The translations under genes and the position numbers were made by a program. A model generated the notes under the pieces. The model was not told where the DNA came from. It ran no database searches and worked only from the letters and a program-made list of their open reading frames with translations. From assembly GCF_037137075.1 (NCBI RefSeq), contig NZ_JBBBNV010000020.1:26501-90500 (forward strand): a DNA stretch of 64,000 bases, given 5' to 3'. Source of the stretch: JBBBNV01 sp037137075. Lineage in GTDB: Bacteria > Bacillota > Bacilli > Paenibacillales > NBRC-103111. How positions within the stretch are numbered: position 1 is the first letter of the stretch; each line of letters opens with the position of its first letter. Shown here one piece after another: positions 1-8,570 of this stretch.

Positions 1-2936
1 TCAAACAAGTTGAACAACTGCTGAAGCTTGACCCGACCAATACTGAATTAATCGCGCAGAAGCAGAAACTGTTGAGCGATGCTGTCGCCAATACGACTGA
101 GAAGCTTGACCGGCTCAAAACGGCGCAGCAACAGGTGGCGGACCAGTTTGCCCGCGGGGAGATATCCGAGGGACAATACCGGGCCTTTCAAAGGGAGCTT
201 GCTAAGACTGAGCAGGAGCTGAACAAGCTTGAACAGGGCCTGCGGGATATCGGCCCGGCGGCGGATTCGGCACAGGAAAATTTGGACCGAATGGGCAAAG
301 GCCTTAAGGAAACCGGCGATAAGATGAAGGGCATCGGCACGAGTCTCACTGTAGGCCTGACAGCACCTATTGTGGGGATTGGTGTTGTGGCTGGCAAGGC
401 GGCTTTAGATGTTGATAAAGCCGCAGGCAAGATGGAAGCCGCGCTTGGTGTCACGGCAGAACAAGCCGAGGAGTTGGCAGCTGCTTCCCGTGCGATTTGG
501 GAAAAGGGCTTCGGGGAGAGCCTGGACGAGGTAAACCGTGCACTCATCACGACCCGATCCAACATCCAAGATTTAGATGACGAATCCCTGTCCCAAATCA
601 CACAGAGCGCCCTTATCCTGCAGGAGACATTCGACGCTGATGTCAATGAGACAACCCGCACTGCATCTGTTCTTATGAAGAACTTCGGTCTTGATGGGCA
701 AGAGGCAATGGATTTGATGGTTGCCGGATTTCAAAAAGGCGGAAACTTTTCGGACGAGCTGCTCGACACCTTGCGGGAGTATGCGCCGCAGTTTAAGGCC
801 ATGGGTATATCTGCTGAGGATGCGCTTGGCATCCTGATCAAAGGGGCCGAGAACGGGGCCTTTAATCTGGACAAGGTCGGCGACGCCATCAAAGAATTTA
901 ACATCCGCGTTAAGGACGGTAGCGACTCGACATATGAAGCGATGGCGCAGCTATTTGCGCCGGACAACATTGAGGAGTTTGCCCAGGCCCTGATGACTGG
1001 CTCGAAACAGTCGGCGGAATACCTGGAGCTGCTGAAACACGTCTCCAAGGACACAGCCGACACACTCGTAGGCTACTTGCAAAAAGGCGGTAAAGACGCT
1101 GCTGATGCGATGACGGCGCTTAGTTCCATTCTGGGCGGTAGCAATGAGATATTTCAGGGCTTATCGTCGGGGGCGCTATCCGGTAAGGACGCCCTTGTTT
1201 CTGTTATCCAAAAACTGCGTGAGTTGGAGGATCCGCTTTTACAAAATACTCTAGGTGTAGCCTTGTTCGGCACACAGTGGGAGGACCTTGAAAAAGATGT
1301 CGTGCTGGCGCTGGATGCCGGCATAGGGTCGCTCAATGATTTTTCTGGGGCGACTGACAGAGCAGGCGCGGCCCTGAAGGACAATCTAGGGGACAGGCTA
1401 TCCAGCCTTTGGCGGACGATGCAATCCAGCCTTATCCCGCTTGGGGAGGCTCTGGTCGGATTGGCTGAGACTATTTTGCCTCCAATCATGTCCGTTGTGG
1501 GGCAAATGTCAGCGATTTTTGCATCGATGGGCCCCGAAATACAGACGGTTATCGTTGCATTTGCTGGCATTGTGGCGGCCCTTGGTCCGGTACTCGTGAT
1601 TGTCGGACAGGTGATTTCTGCGGTGAGTACCATAATTCCACTATTTACATCAGTTTCGGGCGCATTAACTGCAGCTGGCGGCGCCTCAGCGGCGGCTGGC
1701 ACCGCATTGGCCGCGCTAACGGGCCCTATCGGTTTAATCATTGCTGCTATTGCGGCTTTGGGCACAGCAGCATATCTTACCATCAAATATTGGGACGAGA
1801 TCAAAACATTTTTCACCGACCTGTGGGGCTGGATCGATGACTTTTTCAACGGATGGGGCGCAGAAGTCACAGCAGCTCTGTTCCCTTTTTTGGGCATACC
1901 GCTCGTCATCGTGAAGCATTGGGATGAAATAAAGGTAGGTCTATCAGCCCTCTGGGACTGGGTCAAAGATTTCTTTGCCAAATGGGGCGCGGTGTTGATT
2001 CCGCTGCTCGGCCCATTCTTAGCGATCCCACTTTTGATAGTCAAGCATTGGGAGGACATTAAGACCGGGCTGACGGTGCTCTGGACGTGGATTAAGAATA
2101 CGGCGATTGAGTTGTTCAACAGCACTAAAGACGGCTTTGTTCAAATTTGGGATGGTATTAAGACATATTTCAGCGGCGTGTGGGAGCTGATAAAAAACAT
2201 ATTCGGCGGCTCGATACTGCTGATTGTGGACCTCGTTACCGGTGATTTCGAAAAGCTGAAGTCTGACTCCGAAGCGATTTGGAACAACTTGAAGGATGCA
2301 TTCGGGCAAATATGGGATGGCATCAAAAAGGTGTTCGCGGGCGCACTCAGCGTAATCGAAGGGCAGGTATCAACAACATGGAACGCCATCAAGACAGTAT
2401 CGACCACGATCTGGGACGCTATTGTATCTAGTATCGAGAAATCCATTGATTGGTTGAAGAACTTGCCGGCGTCCATGTTGGAAATCGGTAAAGACATCAT
2501 GCGAGGGCTAATAGACGGGATTAAAAGTATGATTGGTGCCGTAGGCAGCACGGCGAGTAGTGTTGCAGATGCGATCACCGGAGGTATTCGCAAAGCGCTG
2601 GATATCCATTCCCCATCCCGGGTTATGCGTGGACTGGGGGAGTATACCGGCGAGGGCTTTGCACTTGGGTTGAGTGACAGTATCAGTAATGTGCAGCAGC
2701 GGGCCTCAGACATGGCCGCAGCTACCACTAGTGCGCTGTCAGGTGTTACAGCTTCAGCAGCTTCAGCAGCATCAAGCACTGGCAACACAGCCCTAGCCGG
2801 AAACACCATCAATATGGCGGGGCTATTTGACGGCGCCTCCATTAACGTCCGCAGTGACGAGGACTTATATAAGATAACGCAGCTCATCTTTGACCAGGCG
2901 CAGGGATTACAGCGCGGCATAGGAGGTTCAGCATGA
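1..2936 (+). CDS. Phage tail tape measure protein (5' end cut by window edge)
   Basis: The frame is open from base 3, so the true start lies left of the window and 977 residues are visible. Tape measure proteins set the length of the siphovirus tail and help DNA pass through the host membrane. Visible parts in order are a charged coiled-coil start (KQVEQLLKLDPTNTELIAQK), a long helical middle, a hydrophobic Gly/Ala-rich stretch encoded at about 1480 to 1780, and then three Trp-rich units beginning K[YH]W[DE][ED]IK at about 1785, 1912 and 2041. The C-terminus carries the family-typical LDIHSPSRVMRGLGEYTGEG segment. The stop overlaps the next start as ATGA, which indicates translational coupling to the distal tail gene. 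The family call is firm; the missing N-terminus cannot be described. Confidence 0.93.
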   Translation, partial: KQVEQLLKLDPTNTELIAQKQKLLSDAVANTTEKLDRLKTAQQQVADQFARGEISEGQYRAFQRELAKTEQELNKLEQGLRDIGPAADSAQENLDRMGKGLKETGDKMKGIGTSLTVGLTAPIVGIGVVAGKAALDVDKAAGKMEAALGVTAEQAEELAAASRAIWEKGFGESLDEVNRALITTRSNIQDLDDESLSQITQSALILQETFDADVNETTRTASVLMKNFGLDGQEAMDLMVAGFQKGGNFSDELLDTLREYAPQFKAMGISAEDALGILIKGAENGAFNLDKVGDAIKEFNIRVKDGSDSTYEAMAQLFAPDNIEEFAQALMTGSKQSAEYLELLKHVSKDTADTLVGYLQKGGKDAADAMTALSSILGGSNEIFQGLSSGALSGKDALVSVIQKLRELEDPLLQNTLGVALFGTQWEDLEKDVVLALDAGIGSLNDFSGATDRAGAALKDNLGDRLSSLWRTMQSSLIPLGEALVGLAETILPPIMSVVGQMSAIFASMGPEIQTVIVAFAGIVAALGPVLVIVGQVISAVSTIIPLFTSVSGALTAAGGASAAAGTALAALTGPIGLIIAAIAALGTAAYLTIKYWDEIKTFFTDLWGWIDDFFNGWGAEVTAALFPFLGIPLVIVKHWDEIKVGLSALWDWVKDFFAKWGAVLIPLLGPFLAIPLLIVKHWEDIKTGLTVLWTWIKNTAIELFNSTKDGFVQIWDGIKTYFSGVWELIKNIFGGSILLIVDLVTGDFEKLKSDSEAIWNNLKDAFGQIWDGIKKVFAGALSVIEGQVSTTWNAIKTVSTTIWDAIVSSIEKSIDWLKNLPASMLEIGKDIMRGLIDGIKSMIGAVGSTASSVADAITGGIRKALDIHSPSRVMRGLGEYTGEGFALGLSDSISNVQQRASDMAAATTSALSGVTASAASAASSTGNTALAGNTINMAGLFDGASINVRSDEDLYKITQLIFDQAQGLQRGIGGSA

Positions 2937-3499
2937 CGGCTTTTGTGTGGCTTAATGACAAGTCAAATGTCGATTTGGGGTTTATTGTGCAAGGAGCCTC
3001 CAAGCGGCCGGCACTGCCTGGCACTGTGGATCGGACGCTGTCCATCCCGGGGCGTAACGGTTTGTGGGATAACGGTGCCGATATGGGTGCAAGGCAGTTT
3101 GTGCTACATTGCGCCTTTATCACCCGCGATGCCTTCGAGCTGCAGCAAAAGGCGATGGGGCTGGCCGCATACCTGGTGGACAGCTACGGCAAGCCGCGTG
3201 ACTTGGTCCTGCGTTTTAGAGAGCGACAGGGGCAGCATTTCAACGTCCGGCTGTCTGGCTCATTTGACCTTGAACGTATCATCGGCCTGGGCGTGTTTAC
3301 GCTGCCTTTCACGGCATTCGACCCTTTTGCCAGCGCTGACGCAGAAAGCCTGCTGGAGGAGACGATAAACACGTCCCCGCATGTTCGGCAAATATTTACG
3401 ACAGGAAATATCCGGACGTCGCCGGTGGTTGTGCTCGTTAATCAGGGCACAACTACCATCCAGCATTTTCGCATCGAGAACGAATACCAAATTGAATAG
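2933..3499 (+). CDS. Distal tail protein (Dit-like, N-terminal part)
   Basis: This 188-residue protein follows the tape measure gene with a 4-base ATGA overlap and a GGAGG ribosome site. Position and sequence (VWLNDKSNVDLGFIVQGAS, then LSIPGRNGLWDNGADMGARQF) match the N-terminal belt domain of siphovirus Dit proteins, which join tail tube to baseplate as a hexamer. It ends after the segment TSPVVVLVNQGTTTIQHFRI. Full Dit proteins normally continue into a galectin-like C-terminal domain. That domain appears instead at the end of the gene at 3924, so this looks like a naturally split Dit. Function is inferred from family and gene order. Confidence 0.82.
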   Translation: MTAFVWLNDKSNVDLGFIVQGASKRPALPGTVDRTLSIPGRNGLWDNGADMGARQFVLHCAFITRDAFELQQKAMGLAAYLVDSYGKPRDLVLRFRERQGQHFNVRLSGSFDLERIIGLGVFTLPFTAFDPFASADAESLLEETINTSPHVRQIFTTGNIRTSPVVVLVNQGTTTIQHFRIENEYQIE

Positions 3500-3513
3500 G
3501 AGGAGGGAAGAGG

Positions 3514-3924
3514 ATGGCAGAGGTCCTGCTTTCAAAATCGAATTATTTTAAGACGGCCACGCTCAATGCCGCCTTGCGCGGGCAGAGCTTTACGGCACCA
3601 TCGACCGTCTATATCGCCCTGTATACATCCAATCCGACGGCAGCGGATACGGGCCAAGAGGTAAGCGGCGGGGCATACGCCAGGCAGCCGGTCACATTCT
3701 CGGCGCCGACTGCGGCTAATGACTTGGCCTCGACAAGCAATACGGCAGACGTCAATTTTGCCGTAGCTACAGCCGATTGGGGCACCATTACCCATATCGG
3801 GCTGCGGAGTGCGGCGACAGGCGGAAATCTGTTGTATCATGGCGCTGTCACATCCCCGAGAACCATTCTTGCCAATGACCGGGCGCGTTTTTTAGCTGGC
3901 AGCATTAAGGTAGATGAAGGCTAA
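3514..3924 (+). CDS. Phage structural protein, tail-fibre-associated family
   Basis: This 136-residue protein has a strong AGGAGGAGG ribosome site 15 bases after the previous stop. The sequence contains VYIALYTSNPTAADTGQEVS and GGAYARQPVTFSAPTA, a pattern I associate with small structural proteins of phage tails and prophage minor structural genes. There is no signal peptide or membrane segment. It lies between the two halves of a Dit-like protein, so it is probably part of the baseplate or a fibre attachment. The precise role is not known from sequence. Its stop overlaps the next start by one base (TAATG). Confidence 0.62.
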   Translation: MAEVLLSKSNYFKTATLNAALRGQSFTAPSTVYIALYTSNPTAADTGQEVSGGAYARQPVTFSAPTAANDLASTSNTADVNFAVATADWGTITHIGLRSAATGGNLLYHGAVTSPRTILANDRARFLAGSIKVDEG

Positions 3925-4445
3925 TGTTCAACCGCAGCGGCTTTAACTGGACACCCTTCAACCGCCCGGGGGTTGCAACAATCCTGTTATTTGCAGCCAA
4001 CATGTCAGGCGCCGGCTCCATGACAGCCCAGGCCAGCGCGGATATGACCATGAGCTCGTCCATGTCCGGTGCCAGCTCGATGTCGGCCGTATACACACGG
4101 GAGATATCTTTCGACTCCGGCATGTCTGGTGCTGGCTCTGTGGCGGCCGTTTATGTGCGGGAGCGCGGTTTTGACGTTAAGATGTCAGCAGCCGGATCCA
4201 TAGCGGCCAACCTGTCCCGGTTTCACATCGATTACATTGAGTTCACCGGGGAGTTTAGGCCGGGCGACCGTATCGTGATTGACTCGGCCAATCTAGCTGT
4301 GACCATCAACGGCGTCAACGCGCTGCAGAGCACGGCCGGTGACTTCTTTGATTTGGCGCTAGGCACGAACACTCTCACGTACACAGACACAGCGAGCAGC
4401 CGTACTGTACTGATGCGGGTTACATACCGAGACAAATTTGTTTAA
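3924..4445 (+). CDS. Repeat-bearing tail protein with Dit-type C-terminal domain
   Basis: A 173-residue protein in two parts. Residues about 20 to 95 hold repeats built on MSGAGSM/MSGASSM, each followed by a short [ST]A..VY.RE..F or NLSRF connector. Residues about 96 to 173 look like the galectin-like C-terminal domain of siphovirus distal tail proteins: FTGEFRPGDRIVID, then TINGVNAL, then GDFFDLALGTNTLTYTD, ending in a beta strand with Arg/Tyr. Translation is coupled to the preceding gene (TAATG). This C-terminal domain is the piece missing from the protein at 2933. A baseplate or adsorption role is inferred; the Gly/Ser/Met repeats have no function I can name. Confidence 0.7.
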   Translation: MFNRSGFNWTPFNRPGVATILLFAANMSGAGSMTAQASADMTMSSSMSGASSMSAVYTREISFDSGMSGAGSVAAVYVRERGFDVKMSAAGSIAANLSRFHIDYIEFTGEFRPGDRIVIDSANLAVTINGVNALQSTAGDFFDLALGTNTLTYTDTASSRTVLMRVTYRDKFV

Positions 4446-4459
4446 GGGGGATTTTATCC

Positions 4460-6439
4460 ATGCCAGCAGCACCAATAACGGTTTACAATTCCGAGATGCG
4501 TCGTGTGGCTTTACTTCAAAATGCTTTTTCTATCAGTTACGAGACGCCGATGAACGGGCTTTGGTCAGCACAGTTTTCACTGCCGGCTGACGACCCAAAG
4601 AATGCCGAATGTCAGCCACTTCGGGTTGTTGAGATTTATGACGGCCGAGAGCGGGTAGAGTTATTCCGCATCTTGCCGACTACAGCAAGACGCAGCGTAG
4701 ACGGCCAGACGGTCACATATAAATGCGAGCATGTGCTGGCGACGCTGATTGACGATGTGATGTTTCAATATCATACCGTCGGCAATTTGGGCGTCTACAC
4801 GGCGGACGTGCTGCAGTACATTTTGTCCAGGCAATCCGTACAGCGCTGGCAGCTCGGGACGGTCGAGTTCAGCAGACAGTTCGAGTACAATTGGGAAAAT
4901 GAGACGCTGCTTGCGGGTGTGGTAAGCGTACCGAAGCTATTTGACGAGGAATACCAGTGGACATGGGATACAACGGTTTATCCATGGAGGCTCAACCTGG
5001 TTAAGCCGTCCAATGCCGTCAACGCTTATATCCGATACGGCATCAACATGCAAGGCATCGAGCGTACCATTGACCCGACCAATGTCTGCAATCGGCTCTA
5101 TGCCTTGGGGTACGGCGAGGGAATCAACCAGCTTACGTTTGCGGATTTAAATGGGGGCAAGCCATACATCGAGGACACGGCATCACAGGCCCAGTATGGT
5201 GTCATTAGCCGGGTATGGGTGGACAGGCGGGTAGAGTATGCCGACACGCTACTGGCCCGCGCGCAGGCGCAGCTGGCTGAGGTCAAGCAGCCACGGGTAA
5301 CGTACACTGTGCAGGCATCGGAAATCCACCGGCAGACGGGGCAGGACATTTACCGGTTCCGCAGTGGTGGGATTGTGCGGGTGCAGGACAAGCAGCTCGG
5401 CATCGACTTTGTGGCCCGTATCGTTAATGTCCGTAAGCGGGACATGCGCGGATTGCCGGGAGCTGTGGAGCTGGAAATTGCCAACCGACCGCAGGACATC
5501 GCGGGGACAATCGCGGACCTTGCCAATCGGCAGCGAGTCAATGAGGTGTACGCGCAGGGGGCGACGAATCTGGATAGCCGGGATTTTGCAGATAACTGCG
5601 ATCCAACGCATCCGGCCATACTGCGGATTTACTTTCCCGAGGAAACAGCACGCATCAATAAGGTGCGGCTGTCGTATAAGTCCGAGGCATTTCGGGGATA
5701 CAACCGGCCTATACAGGCGGCTCCGGCGGTCACGTCCGGGCCGAGCAGCACCAGCACTACGGCAGCAGGCGGGCAAACCACATCCGGACCAAGTAGCACG
5801 AGCACAACAGCGGCAGGGGGCCAGACTACTTCGGGGCCGAGCAGCACGAGCACGACGGCAGCGGGAGGACAAGTGATTAATACCCAAACGGGCAATAACA
5901 TTTGGGATTTTACTGGAAGTTACAGTCCGAATGAGATAATGTCCCTTTCAAAAACCCATACCCATACCGTTGAAATTGACGGATCGACATACACGACCAC
6001 ATCGTCTGGTAGCCATGCGCACGGTATAGTTCCACATCATCATATATTCTCAATTTCAGCACATTCGCACAATATGGATCACACTCATCAAATTGCTTCG
6101 CATAGGCACGACATGGACCATACCCATGAGATTGCTGCCCACACTCACGGTATGGACCACACACATGAGATTCCGGCACATAATCATGAGATGGAGTATG
6201 GAATTTTTGAGGGCCCTACACCCACAGCTGTAACCGTCACGGTAGATGGTACAGTTGTTACCGGGCTTGGAGTAAACGAGAACGATGTGGATATTATTCC
6301 GTTTCTGGCGAAGGACAGTAGCGGTAAAATCAATCGGGGATGGCATGAAATAAAAATAACGCCCGATAATCTCGGGCGCATTGTGGCTAATGTGAACACA
6401 CAATTATTTGTGCAATCTCGGGGTGGCGGTGATTACTGA
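4460..6439 (+). CDS. Tail-associated endopeptidase/baseplate protein with repeat and His-rich tip
   Basis: A 659-residue protein. Residues 1 to about 360 resemble the prophage endopeptidase tail (Tal/gp18-like) family that forms the tail tip and often carries wall-degrading activity: an N-terminal substrate-like beta region, then PKLFDEEYQWTWDTTVYPW and a C-terminal part with PQDIAGTIADL. Next are three 16-residue repeats ending TSGPSSTSTTAAGGQ (bases 5729 to 5872), then a His-rich stretch (about 5950 to 6200) with about four units of the form AHxHxMDHTHEI. HxH motifs of this kind coordinate metal in some phage fibre tips. A compact beta region closes the protein. The last 7 bases overlap the convergent gene at 6433. 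Confidence 0.8.
   Translation: MPAAPITVYNSEMRRVALLQNAFSISYETPMNGLWSAQFSLPADDPKNAECQPLRVVEIYDGRERVELFRILPTTARRSVDGQTVTYKCEHVLATLIDDVMFQYHTVGNLGVYTADVLQYILSRQSVQRWQLGTVEFSRQFEYNWENETLLAGVVSVPKLFDEEYQWTWDTTVYPWRLNLVKPSNAVNAYIRYGINMQGIERTIDPTNVCNRLYALGYGEGINQLTFADLNGGKPYIEDTASQAQYGVISRVWVDRRVEYADTLLARAQAQLAEVKQPRVTYTVQASEIHRQTGQDIYRFRSGGIVRVQDKQLGIDFVARIVNVRKRDMRGLPGAVELEIANRPQDIAGTIADLANRQRVNEVYAQGATNLDSRDFADNCDPTHPAILRIYFPEETARINKVRLSYKSEAFRGYNRPIQAAPAVTSGPSSTSTTAAGGQTTSGPSSTSTTAAGGQTTSGPSSTSTTAAGGQVINTQTGNNIWDFTGSYSPNEIMSLSKTHTHTVEIDGSTYTTTSSGSHAHGIVPHHHIFSISAHSHNMDHTHQIASHRHDMDHTHEIAAHTHGMDHTHEIPAHNHEMEYGIFEGPTPTAVTVTVDGTVVTGLGVNENDVDIIPFLAKDSSGKINRGWHEIKITPDNLGRIVANVNTQLFVQSRGGGDY
5729..5872 (+). 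repeat. Three tandem 48-bp coding repeats
   Basis: Three in-frame 48-bp units at 5729-5776, 5777-5824 and 5825-5872 encode 16 residues each. The amino acids after the first residue of the unit are identical (TSGPSSTSTTAAGGQ), but the DNA copies differ at many third positions. The protein repeat is therefore maintained although the DNA has drifted. They form a flexible Ser/Thr/Gly linker between the baseplate domain and the His-rich tip. Confidence 0.9.
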
Positions 6440-7002
6440 TTTTGGATGCCTATCCTGTCTAGGAAGTCTTGCGGAAGTAATATAGAGCCGCCTTCGAACT
6501 TTAACTTAACGGATTTATTATCTGAAGTGCTTTTTTCGGCGGTTCCATCTTGTTGAGGCACAACTACATCATAAATGCGTGTTGGCTCTGATCCCTCTTT
6601 TCCAATAGATAGGGTATTTTCTCCTTGGTCTGAAGGTCCTAGCGTGATTGATAAACCAGGTTTAGCCATTAAATCCCGAAGGGAAACCCACTCCTCAACC
6701 TTAGCAGCAGCAGTAGATTGGTTCACAGGGGTCACATCCTTTTCATTATTAGTCAAATCAATCGTCCGGGTATCTGCATCGTAGTCCAGCTCAAAGCCCA
6801 GTAGACCGGCAACCTCACGCACAGGCAGATAGGACGTGCCATCAACAACGAGCGGGTCCGTTTTAAGCGTCTGCTCTGCTCCGTTGACTTTGATCACGAA
6901 TTGCGCAAACGTCGCTTGCACTGTCTCGCTATTTGCGGCTATGACCGAGCCAGCGGACCCGATAAGCATCCCGAGAGCGAGAGCTGCAATCACTTTTTTC
7001 AT
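6433..7002 (-). CDS. Secreted copper-amine-oxidase N-terminal (stalk) domain protein, prophage moron
   Basis: This 189-residue protein lies on the strand opposite to all flanking tail genes. The N-terminus MKKVIAALALGMLIGSAGSVIAA is a good signal peptide with likely cleavage near residue 22. Residues about 35 to 85 match the copper amine oxidase N-terminal-like domain: FVIKVNGAEQTLKTDPLVVD, then GTSYLPVREVAGLLG and a closing strand ending RTIDL. This domain is common in surface and secreted proteins of Paenibacillus-type bacteria. The remaining 100 residues are not recognised. It has its own promoter (extended -10 at 7030) and a GGAG ribosome site. The setting is that of a moron expressed from the lysogen. 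The enzyme domain itself is absent, so oxidase activity is not implied. Confidence 0.8.
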   Translation of the reverse strand: MKKVIAALALGMLIGSAGSVIAANSETVQATFAQFVIKVNGAEQTLKTDPLVVDGTSYLPVREVAGLLGFELDYDADTRTIDLTNNEKDVTPVNQSTAAAKVEEWVSLRDLMAKPGLSITLGPSDQGENTLSIGKEGSEPTRIYDVVVPQQDGTAEKSTSDNKSVKLKFEGGSILLPQDFLDRIGIQNQ

Positions 7003-7029
7003 TGTCGCAACAACTCCTTTTTGCAGTCT

Positions 7030-7040
7030 ATTATACCATA
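7030..7040 (-). promoter_or_regulatory. Extended -10 promoter for the moron gene
   Basis: Read on the minus strand the sequence is TGGTATAAT: a perfect TATAAT at 7030-7035 preceded by a TGn extension. No good -35 hexamer is seen, which fits an extended -10 promoter. It lies about 30 bases upstream of the moron start. Confidence 0.7.
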
Positions 7041-7053
7041 TATTACATGTTTC

Positions 7054-7075
7054 GACCCTGATAGGTTTCAGGGTC
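7054..7075. promoter_or_regulatory. 8-bp inverted repeat upstream of moron promoter
   Basis: GACCCTGA and TCAGGGTC form a perfect 8-bp inverted repeat with a 6-base loop. It covers the -35 area of the leftward promoter and lies 25 bases before the tail fibre start on the other strand. It could be an operator or an RNA hairpin; there is no T run after it on the plus strand that would make it a clear terminator. Confidence 0.45.
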
Positions 7076-7100
7076 TATCTCTATTTAAGGAGGGCACACC

Positions 7101-8555
7101 ATGGCACAACAGACCATGTATTCAGCTCAGGCCAACAGTCTTCAGACGGAGCTGGCTGCAGCAATTGACGCCACCCAGACCACTATAACCGTCCTGGATG
7201 GCTCAGTGCTGCCGGCCGCACCTAATCTGCTGGTCATCGGAGGCGGCGAGGACGCAGAGACGGTTCTTTACACAGGTAAGACCGGCAACAGCTTATCCGG
7301 CGTCACCCGGGGGTTCCAAGGCGTTGCCAAGGCTTGGGGCAGCGGCGTAAAGGTCGGCCGATTTTTCACGGCTTACGACCACGATGCCTTTCGGGGGAAC
7401 ATCAGCGACCACGAAACCCGAGTATCTGCTGCGGAGACCAAGCTATCCGCAGCAACATCCGCAGCCACAGCAAACACACTGGCGCAGCGGGATGCGTCCG
7501 GGCGGCTCAAAGCTGCAGCACCGTCGGCAAGTGATGATGTGGCGCGTAAAGCCGAGACGGATGCGGCCTCTGCAGCAGCCGGTGCAGCGCAGACAACTGC
7601 TAATAACGCCCAGACGAGAGCGAATGCAGGCTTGCCGAAGGATGGCAGCGAGGTGATGTCGGGAAAACTTGGGGTTGCCCTAGGCCAACTTGGTACTACA
7701 GCAGGCAATACATTAATGCTTGAAGATCTCAGTGGTCAAACCTCCAACGGGACCCGGTTGGTTACTCGCTTGCGCCGAATTACCAATGGTACAACATGGG
7801 AGTCTGCAGCCATCGAACTGGTTAAAATTGTAGACGCTACCGAGCAGCAAAGGCTAGTAATGGAAGGTGGCACAGGGGATGTAGATATAGTGCCATATCT
7901 GGGTGGCACAGTAAAAGCGAATGGTCAAAAAATATGGCACTCCGGCAATGACGGCCCCGGCAGCGGACTAAGTGCAGATGACTCATATACGGTCAGGGGA
8001 TATGTCCCGGTTAATAAAGCCGGGGATTTGTTAACCGGAAGCCTAACCATAAACTTGGAAGGAGGAGAAAAGCGTTTCGGTTTCCGAAATGGCAGTGATA
8101 CTCTTTACATGTACTCAAATAGCGACCTAGAGTACATTGGCGTTTACGGAGACCGAGGTGGTATAGGCAGGAGCATATGGGCTTACCAATGGTCTAGCAA
8201 TACGCTTGATATTGCCGATGCAGTCATTAGGTATCGAGGCAATGTGATGCCTGTGCTCCGAGACAATAGCGGCGTTTTAGAATTCTACACAGGCGGCACG
8301 TGGAAAGGCGTTGGAGGTATCAAAAAAGTGCAGCGTGGGGTGACAAACATCTCAACGCCTGCAGCGGTATCGGTATCAATTACCGCAGTGGACATGGAGA
8401 AATCCTTTGTCACCATAAGCTGCAACACGGCGGCCAATTTGGTTACTGCCTTGGCATATGGGCGGTTGACCAGCAGCACGACACTTGAGCTGGCTCGTAA
8501 TCTCAACACGAGCGTTTTGACTTCGGTGGCGTGGGAAGTCGTGGAGTTTTACTAG
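7101..8555 (+). CDS. Phage tail fibre protein
   Basis: A 484-residue protein with a good AAGGAGGG ribosome site. The N-terminal 100 residues form a beta-rich attachment module (TTITVLDGSVLPAAP, then GVTRGFQG). Residues 100 to about 180 are Ala/Lys/Asp-rich and strongly predicted coiled coil (SAAETKLSAATSAATANTLA), typical of trimeric fibre shafts. A beta-rich region with Gly and Asp follows (KIWHSGNDG is a common fibre motif). The last 75 residues (KVQRGVTNIS to AWEVVEFY) are a small module that reappears as a separate protein in the next gene. Role: host receptor recognition, inferred from family architecture and position. Confidence 0.82.
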   Translation: MAQQTMYSAQANSLQTELAAAIDATQTTITVLDGSVLPAAPNLLVIGGGEDAETVLYTGKTGNSLSGVTRGFQGVAKAWGSGVKVGRFFTAYDHDAFRGNISDHETRVSAAETKLSAATSAATANTLAQRDASGRLKAAAPSASDDVARKAETDAASAAAGAAQTTANNAQTRANAGLPKDGSEVMSGKLGVALGQLGTTAGNTLMLEDLSGQTSNGTRLVTRLRRITNGTTWESAAIELVKIVDATEQQRLVMEGGTGDVDIVPYLGGTVKANGQKIWHSGNDGPGSGLSADDSYTVRGYVPVNKAGDLLTGSLTINLEGGEKRFGFRNGSDTLYMYSNSDLEYIGVYGDRGGIGRSIWAYQWSSNTLDIADAVIRYRGNVMPVLRDNSGVLEFYTGGTWKGVGGIKKVQRGVTNISTPAAVSVSITAVDMEKSFVTISCNTAANLVTALAYGRLTSSTTLELARNLNTSVLTSVAWEVVEFY

Positions 8556-8570
8556 GAGGGGTGAGTGAGG

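Noticed and set aside
1154..2125. Long open frame antisense to the tape measure gene
   Set aside because: It is a shadow of codon bias in the real gene: no ribosome site, rich in Ser/Pro/Thr as expected for antisense frames, and fully inside a clear gene.
5249..5887. 212-codon antisense frame in the tail endopeptidase gene
   Set aside because: Arg/Pro/Ala-rich antisense translation of a known protein with no start signals.
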